From NCBI RefSeq assembly GCF_014203235.1, contig NZ_JACHIN010000005.1:658632-722631 (forward strand): a DNA stretch of 64,000 nt, written 5' to 3'. Positions 30,422 through 37,652 of the stretch are shown here, one piece after another. Source of the stretch: Nonomuraea endophytica (GTDB lineage: Bacteria; Actinomycetota; Actinomycetes; Streptosporangiales; Streptosporangiaceae). The notes under the pieces were generated by a model, which worked only from the letters and a program-made list of their open reading frames with translations, did no database searches and had not been told where the DNA came from. How positions within the stretch are numbered: position 1 is the stretch's first letter; every line of letters starts with the position of its first letter. The translations under genes were made by a program, and so were the position numbers.

Positions 30422-32593
30422 TCAGCTCCTCGTCATCTCGGTCAGCGCCGCGGACACCTCGGCGGCCCCGGCGATGGCGGCGCGTTCGAGCACCTTGCTG
30501 ATGCTGGGCGAGGCTTCTCCGCCGGTCACCCGCCGTACGGGCTGGTCGAGCCAGTCGAAGTAGCGCCGCTGGATCTCGTCGGCCAGCCAGCCGCCGTAGG
30601 AGGTGCCGAGCGCCCCCTGCTCGGCGATCAGCACCGCGCCGGTCTTGCGGACGCTGGCCCCGACGGTGTCCCAGTCGAGGCCGGCCCGGTCCAGCCAGCG
30701 CAGGTCGATCACCTCCGCGTCCGCCTCGTCGGCCACCTCCAGCACCAGGCGGGTCATCGCGAGGTAGGTGAGCACGGTGACGGCGCCCCCGGTACGGCGG
30801 ACGGCGGCCCTGCCGACGGGCAGGCAGTAGTCGAGGTCGCCCACGGGCCCGTCGCCGACGGTGCCGTAGAGGTCCACGTGTTCCAGCACGAGGACGGGGT
30901 CCTGGCAGCGCAGGGCGCTGTTCATCAGGCCGACGTAGTCGTAGGGGGTGGAGGGGGCGGCGATGCGCCAGCCGGGGGCGGTGGCGAAGATCCCGGCCGG
31001 GTCCATGGAGTGCTGCGAGCCGTACCCGGTGCCCATCGCGACCTTGCTGCGCAGCACGAGCGGCACCGGTCCTTCGCCGCCGAACATGTGCCTGGCCTTG
31101 CCGATCTGGTTGAAGAGCTGGTCGGCGGCGACCCACATGAAGTCGGCGTACATGAACTCGACCACGGGGCGGAAGCGGCCGTCCAGGGCGATGCCGCCGC
31201 CGAGGCCGGAGAAGGCGTTCTCGCTGATCGGGGTGCCGAGCACGCGGTCGGGGAACCGTTCCTTGAGCCCTCGGGTGGCGCCGTTGGTGCCGCCGCCGAG
31301 GCGGTGCACGTCCTCGCCCAGCACCACCACGCCGGGGTCGGTCTCCATGCGCCTGGCCATGACGGCGGCCACCGCGTCGATGAACTTCTGCTCGGTCAGC
31401 GTGCCCTCGAAGGTGAACCGGGCGTCGCCGAACTCGCCCAGATCACCTCTGACGCCCACGTCGGCGAACGACGGGCTCGGCCACTCGGCGGGCTTGATCC
31501 GCCGCACCACCTGCCCGCCCGCTCCAGGGCGGCCCGGGTCCGGCTCCAGCAGCGTGTCCGCGATCCCGGCCATGAGCGCCGTGGCAGCGGCACGGGCCTT
31601 CTCCAGCTCCGCGAGCGTGAACAGTCCGCGGCGCTCCAGGTGCCGCGCCACCTGGTCGAGCGGGTCGCGGGCGCGCCACTGCCGCTCCTCCTCCTTGGTG
31701 CGGTAGCCGAACGCGCTGCCGGGAAAAGGACCGTTCTGGTGGAAGAATCGGTAGACGTCGGCCTCGATGAGGACCGGTCCGCGGCCGGACCGCAGCAGGG
31801 CCAGGGCCTCGCGCATGGTCTGGTGTACGGCCAGCGGATCCATCCCGTCCACCTTGAAGCTGGCGATGCCGAAGCCGGGCCCGCGCGCCGACAGCCGGGG
31901 CTCGCCGGTGGCCTCCTCCACCCCGGTCGAGACGGCGTAGCGGTTGTTCTCGACGAAGAAGCACAGCGGCAGCTTCCACGCGGCGGCCAGGTTGAACGTC
32001 TCCAGCGTCGAGCCGATGTTGATCGCGCCGTCGCCGAAGTAGGTGACGGCCACGGCGTCGGTGCCGGCCTGCCGGTGCGCCCACGCCGAGCCAGCGGCCA
32101 GCGGCACCCCGCCGCCGACGATCGCGTTGGTGCCGATGGCTCCGGCCTCGTTCCACTGCAGGTGCATGGAGCCGCCCCGGCCATGGCTGAAGCCGCGTTC
32201 CAGCCCGCAGATCTCCGCGAGGCTGCGCAGCAGTACGGCCCGCGCCCGCGGCGAGAGGTCCACCCGCGGGTCGAGTCCCTCGGGCTCCACATGGCACAGC
32301 GCCTTGGCCAGGAACTGGTGGTGTCCGCGGTGGGAGCCGTTGACCGTGTCGCCGGGGGCCAGGGCGAGGACCGAGCCGACCGCCCCGCCCTCCTGCCCGA
32401 CGCTGGCGTGGGCGGGGCCGTGGACCAGTCCGGCCTTGGCCAGTTCCAGCACCTGCTCCTCGAAGGCGCGGATGAGGACGAGCTGGCCGTACATGGTGGT
32501 CAGCAGGGAGGGTTCCGCGGCGTCCCAGTCGGCCTCGGTGGCGACGACCTCGATCCAGGGGACGACGGGTTCTAGTCTGTGGTGTTCGCTCAT
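30422..32593 (-). CDS. Fused alpha-beta 2-oxo acid dehydrogenase E1
   Basis: A 723-residue thiamine-diphosphate enzyme in which E1 alpha (~1-340) and E1 beta (~395-723) are one chain. The alpha part has GPAHASVGQEGGAVG, the HRGHHQFLAK segment, and the TPP motif GDGAINIGSTLETFN...ENNRYAVST (~195-235). The beta part begins FEGTLTEQKFIDAVAAVM and has VVLGEDV and EFMYADFMWVA. Such E1s decarboxylate a 2-oxo acid and pass the acyl to E2; acetoin- or branched-chain-type substrates are possible. The start is ATG 32593 with GGAG 6 bases upstream. A palindromic operator (32603-32616) lies 10 bp upstream. It is the first gene of the 11-gene directon. Confidence 0.92.
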   Translation of the reverse strand: MSEHHRLEPVVPWIEVVATEADWDAAEPSLLTTMYGQLVLIRAFEEQVLELAKAGLVHGPAHASVGQEGGAVGSVLALAPGDTVNGSHRGHHQFLAKALCHVEPEGLDPRVDLSPRARAVLLRSLAEICGLERGFSHGRGGSMHLQWNEAGAIGTNAIVGGGVPLAAGSAWAHRQAGTDAVAVTYFGDGAINIGSTLETFNLAAAWKLPLCFFVENNRYAVSTGVEEATGEPRLSARGPGFGIASFKVDGMDPLAVHQTMREALALLRSGRGPVLIEADVYRFFHQNGPFPGSAFGYRTKEEERQWRARDPLDQVARHLERRGLFTLAELEKARAAATALMAGIADTLLEPDPGRPGAGGQVVRRIKPAEWPSPSFADVGVRGDLGEFGDARFTFEGTLTEQKFIDAVAAVMARRMETDPGVVVLGEDVHRLGGGTNGATRGLKERFPDRVLGTPISENAFSGLGGGIALDGRFRPVVEFMYADFMWVAADQLFNQIGKARHMFGGEGPVPLVLRSKVAMGTGYGSQHSMDPAGIFATAPGWRIAAPSTPYDYVGLMNSALRCQDPVLVLEHVDLYGTVGDGPVGDLDYCLPVGRAAVRRTGGAVTVLTYLAMTRLVLEVADEADAEVIDLRWLDRAGLDWDTVGASVRKTGAVLIAEQGALGTSYGGWLADEIQRRYFDWLDQPVRRVTGGEASPSISKVLERAAIAGAAEVSAALTEMTRS

Positions 32594-32602
32594 GTTAGTC
32601 TC

Positions 32603-32616
32603 CGCAATCGATTGCG
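32603..32616. promoter_or_regulatory. LacI-type operator CGCAATCGATTGCG (copy 1)
   Basis: A perfect 14-bp palindrome with a central CG, typical of LacI-family operators. It lies in the 45-bp gap between the divergent E1 and VOC genes. An identical core occurs at 36711-36724, upstream of the other two operons of the locus, one of which encodes a LacI regulator. Confidence 0.85.
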
Positions 32617-32638
32617 TCCCGCGACGGAAAGGGTCACG

Positions 32639-33130
32639 ATGCTCCCCGGACTGGCAAGGCTCGACCACATCGGCTTCACCGTCCCCGACATCGACGAGGC
32701 CAGGGCGTTCCTCGTGGACGTGCTGGGCTGCGAGTTCATGTACAAGCTCGGCCCCTACGAGCACGCCGACGACTGGATGGCCGACCACCTCAACGTGCAC
32801 CCCCGCGCGGTCATGCGCGAGCTGCACTTCTTCCGCTGCGGCGGCCAGGCCGTCTTCGAGGTCTTCCAGTACGAGGCCCCCGACCAGAGCAAGACCCAGC
32901 CCCGCAACAGCGACGTCGGCGGCCACCACATCGCCCTGTACGTCGACGACATCGACGCCGCCGTCGCCTACCTCAAGGAGCGCGGCCTGACCGTGCACAG
33001 CGGCCCGACCGCCAGCAGGGGCCCCAGCGAGGGCCAGCGCTGGATCTACTTCCTGTCCCCGTGGGGCATGCAGTTCGAGCTCGTCTCCTACCCGGACGGC
33101 AAGGCGTTCGACCGGGGCGTCACCAGCTGA
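32639..33130 (+). CDS. VOC (glyoxalase/dioxygenase-fold) protein
   Basis: A 163-residue vicinal-oxygen-chelate protein with two beta-alpha-beta-beta-beta modules. The four expected metal ligands can be seen: His in LDHIGFTV, Glu in AVFEVFQY, His in GHHIALYV and Glu in MQFELVSY. Such proteins are glyoxalases, isomerases, epimerases (for example methylmalonyl-CoA epimerase) or ring-cleaving dioxygenases. The start is ATG 32639 with GAAAGGG upstream. It is divergent from E1 across operator copy 1, so it is likely co-regulated with it. Its 3' end overlaps the convergent aldehyde dehydrogenase gene by 11 bp. Confidence 0.87.
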   Translation: MLPGLARLDHIGFTVPDIDEARAFLVDVLGCEFMYKLGPYEHADDWMADHLNVHPRAVMRELHFFRCGGQAVFEVFQYEAPDQSKTQPRNSDVGGHHIALYVDDIDAAVAYLKERGLTVHSGPTASRGPSEGQRWIYFLSPWGMQFELVSYPDGKAFDRGVTS

Positions 33131-34538
33131 CCGCCACATACTGGGTCTCCAGGTAGTCCAGCAGTCCCTCGTGGCCGCCCTCCCGGCCGACGCCGCTCTG
33201 CTTCATCCCCCCGAACGGCGCGGCCGGGTCGCTGACCAGCCCCCGGTTGAGTCCGATCATCCCGGCCTCGATCCGCTCGCCGATCCGCAGCCCGCGGGCC
33301 AGGTCGCCGGTGTAGACGTAGGCGACCAGCCCGTACTCGGTGTCGTTGGCCAGCCGCAGCGCCTCCTCCTCCCCGGAGAAGGCCACGATCGGGGCGACCG
33401 GGCCGAAGATCTCCTCGCGCAGGATCGGCGCGTCCGGGCGTACACCCGTCAGCACGGTCGGCTCGTAGAAGAAGCCGGGACGGTCCGGCCGCGCGCCGCC
33501 GGAGAGGGCCTTCGCACCGCCCGCCAGCGCCTCCCTGACCAGGCCGTCCACCTTGTCCACGGCCTCCTGGTTGACCAGCGGGCCGACCTCGGCGCCGGGG
33601 TCCGTGCCGGGCCCGAGGCGCAATGCCGACATCCGGGCGGCCAGGCGGCGGGCGAACTCCTCGGCGACCGGCTCCTCGACGTAGAAGCGGTTGGCCGCCG
33701 TGCACGCCTCTCCGGCGTTGCGCATCTTGGCGATCATCGCGCCCCCGACCGCGGCGTCCAGGTCGGCGTCGGCGAAGACGAGGAAGGGGGCGTTGCCGCC
33801 GAGCTCCATCGAGCTGTTGACCACCCGGCCCGCGGCCTCGTGCAGCAGCAGGCGGCCGACCTCGGTGGAGCCGGTGAAGGAGAGCTTGCGCACGCGGGAG
33901 TCGCGCAGCATGGTCGCGACGACCTCGCCGGAGCGGCGGGCGGGCACCACGTTGACCACGCCGGGCGGCACGCCCGCCTCCTCAAGCAGCCTGGCCAGGG
34001 CCAGCGCGGTGAGCGGGGTGTCGCTGGCGGGCTTGAGCACGACCGTGCACCCGGCGGCGAGCGCCGGGCCGATCTTGCGGGTGGCCATGGCGGCGGGGAA
34101 GTTCCACGGGGTGACCAGGACGCAGACGCCGACCGGGCGGCGCAGCACCAGGATGCGGTTGCCCCCGGACGGCGCGGTCATCACCTCGCCGCTCGCGCGC
34201 ACGGCCTCCTCGGCGTACCAGCGGAAGAACTCGGCGGCGTAGGCCACCTCGGCGTGGGCGTCGGGCAGGGCCTTGCCGTTCTCCCGGGAGATCAGCGTGG
34301 CCAGGTCCTCGGCCTGCTGTCCCATGAGCTCGAACGCCTGGCGCAGGACCTCGGAGCGGTAGCGCGGCGTGGTGGCCGACCAGGACTCGGCCGCGTCGGC
34401 GGCGGCGGAGACGGCGGCGAGCGCGTCGGCCGGAGTGGCGTCGGCCACCGACGCGATCACCTCGCCCGTGGCGGGATCTGTGACGTCGAACCGGCCGCCG
34501 TCGGCGGCGGGCGCTGATCGACCCCCGATGTGAAGCAT
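33120..34538 (-). CDS. NAD(P)-dependent aldehyde dehydrogenase (succinate-semialdehyde dehydrogenase-like)
   Basis: A 472-residue ALDH. VTPWNFPAAMATRKIGPALAAGCTVVLKPA near 145, FTGSTEVGR near 225, the general base in MELGGNAPF near 250, and the nucleophile Cys in NAGEACTAANRF near 287 are all present. The sequence resembles the GabD-type group. The start is ATG 34538 with GGGAGG 5 bases upstream, 14 bp after the M24 gene. It presumably oxidises an aldehyde intermediate of the pathway to its acid. Third gene of the minus operon starting at 36692. Confidence 0.93.
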   Translation of the reverse strand: MLHIGGRSAPAADGGRFDVTDPATGEVIASVADATPADALAAVSAAADAAESWSATTPRYRSEVLRQAFELMGQQAEDLATLISRENGKALPDAHAEVAYAAEFFRWYAEEAVRASGEVMTAPSGGNRILVLRRPVGVCVLVTPWNFPAAMATRKIGPALAAGCTVVLKPASDTPLTALALARLLEEAGVPPGVVNVVPARRSGEVVATMLRDSRVRKLSFTGSTEVGRLLLHEAAGRVVNSSMELGGNAPFLVFADADLDAAVGGAMIAKMRNAGEACTAANRFYVEEPVAEEFARRLAARMSALRLGPGTDPGAEVGPLVNQEAVDKVDGLVREALAGGAKALSGGARPDRPGFFYEPTVLTGVRPDAPILREEIFGPVAPIVAFSGEEEALRLANDTEYGLVAYVYTGDLARGLRIGERIEAGMIGLNRGLVSDPAAPFGGMKQSGVGREGGHEGLLDYLETQYVAVSW

Positions 34539-34552
34539 GGGAACCTCCCGGT

Positions 34553-35791
34553 TCAGTACGGGTTGGCGATGACGAGGTCCTGCGCGGGGAAGAGCGTGAG
34601 CAGGCGGGCGCCGTCCTCGGTGACGACGACCTCCTCCTCGATGCGGGCGGCGGAGAAGCCGTCGCTCGCCGGGCAGTACGTCTCCAGCGCGAAGACCATG
34701 CCGGGACGCAGCTCGACCGGCTCGCGCATGCTGTTGAGCCGCGAGATGATCGGCCGTTCGTGCAGGCCCAGGCCCAGGCCGTGGCCGAACTGCAGGCCGA
34801 AGGCGGCCATCTCGTTCTCGAAGCCGAACTCCTCGGCCCTGGGCCAGAGCGCGGCGATCTGGTCGGTGCCCGCGCCCGGCTTGACCGCGGCGATGGCGGC
34901 GTCCATCCACTCGCGGGCCCTGGCGTAGGCGGCGCGCTGGGCGGCGGTGGCGCTGCCGACGCCGAAGGTGCGGTAGTAGCAGGTCCGGTAGCCGTTGAAG
35001 GAGTGGATGATGTCGAAGAAGGCCTGGTCGCCGGGGCGGATGAGGCGGTCGGAGAAGTTGTGCGGGTGCGGGTTGCAGCGCTCGCCGCTGACCGCGTTGA
35101 CCGCCTCGACCTGGTCGGAGCCCATCTCGTAGAGGCGTTTGGCGACCAGGGCGACGATGTCGTTCTCGCGCACGCCGGGCCTGAGCGCCTGGACGACGTC
35201 GTGGTAGACGCCGTCCACCATGGCGGCGGCCTGGTTGAGCAGCGTGATCTCGTCGGCGGACTTGATCTCGCGGGCGTCCAGCATGTGCTGCTGGGCGTCG
35301 CGCACCCGAAGACCCTGACGCTCCATCTCGAACAGGAACGGCGGCTCCACGAGGTCCACGCCGACCGGGGCCGAGGGGTCGTCCAGCAGGTCCTTGAGCT
35401 GGGTGACCGCCTCCCTCATCAGCCCGGCGCTGGGCGCGATCGCGCCGCGCAGGCCCAGCATCCCGGCGTGGCAGTCGGCCGGGTCCAGCCACGGGCTGAA
35501 CAGGCGGTGGTGGCGGGCGGCCGAGCCGAAGTCCCAGAGCATCGGCGGCTTGTCCCTGGTCAGCAGCGCGTAGCGGGTCATCTTGTCCCCGAGCGCGCCG
35601 CCGATCCAGGTCTGGGTGACGTAGCGGATGTTGTAGAAGTCGAACAGCAGGAAAGCGCCGCACTCGCTGGCCTCCAGGGCCGCGCGGGCCCGTTCCAGCC
35701 GGTAGGCGCGTAAGCGGTCGAAGTCCAGGCGCTGCTCGAAGTCGACCGCCATGTGTCCGGGGGCGGGCAGCGGCCGCGCGTCCTCAGGCAT
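34553..35791 (-). CDS. M24-family (creatinase/aminopeptidase P fold) hydrolase, atypical metal site
   Basis: A 412-residue pita-bread-fold protein with an N-terminal creatinase-like domain (~25-165; FDFYNIRYVTQTW) and a C-terminal M24 domain. In standard M24 peptidases two Asp separated by ten residues bind metal. Here the first is present (FFDIIHS) but the second is Cys (NGYRTCYYRTF). The later ligands are kept (His in GHGLGLGLHERP, Glu in ALETYC, Glu in RIEEEVVV). The fold also includes non-peptidase enzymes such as creatinase and the DMSP lyase DddP, and the altered site plus context make a C-N or C-S bond hydrolase/lyase as likely as a peptidase. It overlaps the preceding dehydrogenase gene by 8 bp. 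Confidence 0.85.
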   Translation of the reverse strand: MPEDARPLPAPGHMAVDFEQRLDFDRLRAYRLERARAALEASECGAFLLFDFYNIRYVTQTWIGGALGDKMTRYALLTRDKPPMLWDFGSAARHHRLFSPWLDPADCHAGMLGLRGAIAPSAGLMREAVTQLKDLLDDPSAPVGVDLVEPPFLFEMERQGLRVRDAQQHMLDAREIKSADEITLLNQAAAMVDGVYHDVVQALRPGVRENDIVALVAKRLYEMGSDQVEAVNAVSGERCNPHPHNFSDRLIRPGDQAFFDIIHSFNGYRTCYYRTFGVGSATAAQRAAYARAREWMDAAIAAVKPGAGTDQIAALWPRAEEFGFENEMAAFGLQFGHGLGLGLHERPIISRLNSMREPVELRPGMVFALETYCPASDGFSAARIEEEVVVTEDGARLLTLFPAQDLVIANPY

Positions 35792-36692
35792 GGCCGAGCC
35801 CGTCGTCCACGGGCACGCTCTCCGGCTTCAACTCCAGGCCGGACGCGGCGGCCTGCAGGTCGAGCAGGATCGCGAAGTCCTCGTCCACCCGGCCGCTGCT
35901 GACGCTGGCCTGCACGAACTGGGCGGTGAGCGCGGCCAGCGGCATGGGCACGTCGAGCTCGCGGGCGGCCTCCAGGCCCAGGTCGAAGTCCTTGCGCAGC
36001 AGCACGGGGGTGAAGGTCGGGGTGTAGTCGAGGTTGACGAAGGCGGGCGACTTGTAGCGGGTGAACACCGAGCCCATGACGCTGTTGTTGAGGAACTCCA
36101 GGAAGGCGTGGCGGGGCACGCCGCCCTTCTCGGCCAGCACGGTGATCTCCGCCAGGCACTGGGTGACCACGCCGAGCATGAGGTTGTGCGCGATCTTCAC
36201 CAGCCGGGCGGTCTCGCCCTCTCCGGCGTAGGTGACCGCCTTTCCCAGGCGGGCCAGCAGCGGCTCCACCCGGTCGTAGTCCTCGCGCGGCCCGGAGACC
36301 ACCAGGCTCAGCCCGCCCGAGGCGGCCACCTTCGCGTTGCCGCTCACCGGAGCCGCCAGGAAGGCCGCGCCGCGCTCGGAGCAGGCCAGCCTGGCCTGCG
36401 ATGAGGCCTGCGCGGAGACGGTGGAGCAGTCCACGACCAGGCCGGGCGCCCGCTCGCCGCCGAGCAGCTCGCCCAGCACCTCGGCGAGGTCCTCGGAGGT
36501 GGACAGCATCGTGAACACCACCTCGCGATCGCGCAGCTCCGCGATCGAGGACGCCACCGTGGCGCCGAGCCCGGTGAGCGGCTCGGCCTTGGCGCGGGTG
36601 CGGTTCCAGACGGCCAGGTCCGTGCCGGGCTCCGCCAGGCGTGCGGCCATGGCGTATCCCATACGGCCGGTGCCGATCCAGCCGACTCTCAT
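35784..36692 (-). CDS. 3-hydroxyisobutyrate dehydrogenase-family oxidoreductase
   Basis: A 302-residue beta-hydroxyacid dehydrogenase. The Rossmann motif is VGWIGTGRMGYAMAARL at the N-terminus, the substrate-binding region VDCSTVSAQAS near 98, SGNAKVAASGGLSLVVSG near 120, and the catalytic Lys in KIAHNLMLG near 170. The family oxidises 3-hydroxy acids such as 3-hydroxyisobutyrate, tartronate semialdehyde partners and others. The start is ATG 36692, 4 bases after GGGGAGG. It is the first gene of the operon with M24 and ALDH, just downstream of operator copy 2. Confidence 0.92.
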   Translation of the reverse strand: MRVGWIGTGRMGYAMAARLAEPGTDLAVWNRTRAKAEPLTGLGATVASSIAELRDREVVFTMLSTSEDLAEVLGELLGGERAPGLVVDCSTVSAQASSQARLACSERGAAFLAAPVSGNAKVAASGGLSLVVSGPREDYDRVEPLLARLGKAVTYAGEGETARLVKIAHNLMLGVVTQCLAEITVLAEKGGVPRHAFLEFLNNSVMGSVFTRYKSPAFVNLDYTPTFTPVLLRKDFDLGLEAARELDVPMPLAALTAQFVQASVSSGRVDEDFAILLDLQAAASGLELKPESVPVDDGLGHA

Positions 36693-36709
36693 CGTGCCTC
36701 CCCATCGTT

Positions 36710-36725
36710 ACGCAATCGATTGCGT
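36710..36725. promoter_or_regulatory. LacI-type operator ACGCAATCGATTGCGT (copy 2)
   Basis: A perfect 16-bp palindrome that overlaps the -35 of the plus-strand promoter and lies about 9-24 bases downstream of the predicted minus-strand transcription start. One bound LacI dimer would therefore block both divergent operons. A degenerate copy, GCAATCGACTTCG, follows at about 36771-36783. Confidence 0.9.
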
Positions 36726-36748
36726 TGCCAGCAGCATGGGAGTATATT
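36720..36748 (+). promoter_or_regulatory. Promoter of the NMT1-like/MFS/LacI operon, leaderless
   Basis: TTGCGT (36720-36725), 17-base spacer, TATATT (36743-36748). The ATG at 36756 begins 7 bases after the -10, at the expected transcription start, and no ribosome site precedes it, so translation should be leaderless. Confidence 0.75.
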
Positions 36749-36769
36749 CCCCAACATGTCAAGAGCCAA
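36741..36769 (-). promoter_or_regulatory. Promoter of the dehydrogenase/M24/ALDH operon
   Basis: On the minus strand, TTGGCT (36769-36764), 17-base spacer, TATACT (36746-36741). The -10 overlaps that of the plus promoter, so the two divergent promoters share the same few bases and should interfere. Confidence 0.65.
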
Positions 36770-37652
36770 GCAATCGACTTCGCTGACGTTAGGAGCCTTC
36801 AGCCCGTCAGTGCCGCTGCGGGTGTGCCGCCGCCTCGGCCTGCTGGACAGACACGGCCTGACGGTGGCGGAGGAGCCGGTCGCCTCCTCGCCCGCGCAGT
36901 TCCGCGCGCTGCTGGACGGCCGGGTGGACGCGGTGCTGACCAGCCCGGACAACGTGCTCGCGTACCGCTTCACGCCCGGCAACCCGCTCGGCGAGACGGC
37001 CGACGTGCGCATCGTGTCGGCGGTCGACCGCGGCCTGGGCCTGGGCCTGTACGCCCATCCGGCCCTCCGCCTGCCCACGCCGTCCAGCCCGGTGACCGCC
37101 GGCGTCGACGTGCCCGGCTCGGGGTTCGCCTTCGGGCTCTACACGCTGATGGAGCACGTGGGCCTGCGCGAATACCAGGTCGAGGCCATGGGCTCCACCC
37201 CCCGCCGCCTGGAGGCGCTGCTGGCCGGGCGGTGCGACGTCACGATGCTCAACGCGGGCAACGAGCTGATCGCCGAGGACCGTGGCATGGTACGGCTGGC
37301 CGGGCTGGCCGAAGTCTGCGGGCCGTACCTGGGAACCGTGCTCGCCGCCAAGGGCCCGGACCTCGCGGCGGCGCGGGCGCTGGCCGAGGCGCTGCGCGAG
37401 ACCTGCGACCGCATCCTGGCCGGGACGGCCGACACGCTGGTGCTCGAAGAGGCCGGCGCGGCGCTCGGCCTGACCGAACCGCTGGCCCGCCGCTACCTCC
37501 GGCGGCTCAAGGACCCGCTCGACGGGCTGATCCCCGGCGGCGGCGTCGACCTGGGCGCGCTGCGCACCGTGCTCGGCCTCCGGCTGCGCCATCTGCCCGA
37601 CGAGGGGCTGGACGGCGCGCTCGATCCGGCGCGTGGTCTGATCGAGGTATGA
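36756..37652 (+). CDS. Cytoplasmic NMT1/SsuA-like substrate-binding-fold protein
   Basis: A 298-residue protein of the SsuA/ThiY-like fold (LGAFSPSVPLRVCRRLGLLDRHGLTV, RALLDGRVDAVLTSPDNVLAYR) but without any signal peptide or lipobox: the N-terminus MSRAKQSTS is polar. ABC binding proteins are exported, so this is unusual; it may be a ligand sensor or an enzyme of this fold. It is the first gene of a plus operon with an MFS transporter (ATGA overlap, 37649-37652) and a LacI regulator. The start is ATG 36756, read from a leaderless mRNA by promoter position. Confidence 0.8.
   Translation: MSRAKQSTSLTLGAFSPSVPLRVCRRLGLLDRHGLTVAEEPVASSPAQFRALLDGRVDAVLTSPDNVLAYRFTPGNPLGETADVRIVSAVDRGLGLGLYAHPALRLPTPSSPVTAGVDVPGSGFAFGLYTLMEHVGLREYQVEAMGSTPRRLEALLAGRCDVTMLNAGNELIAEDRGMVRLAGLAEVCGPYLGTVLAAKGPDLAAARALAEALRETCDRILAGTADTLVLEEAGAALGLTEPLARRYLRRLKDPLDGLIPGGGVDLGALRTVLGLRLRHLPDEGLDGALDPARGLIEV

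Noticed and set aside
30422..32593. Separate E1 alpha and E1 beta genes
   Set aside because: A continuous frame joins both halves through a Pro/Ser linker around residue 370 with no stop or restart signal.
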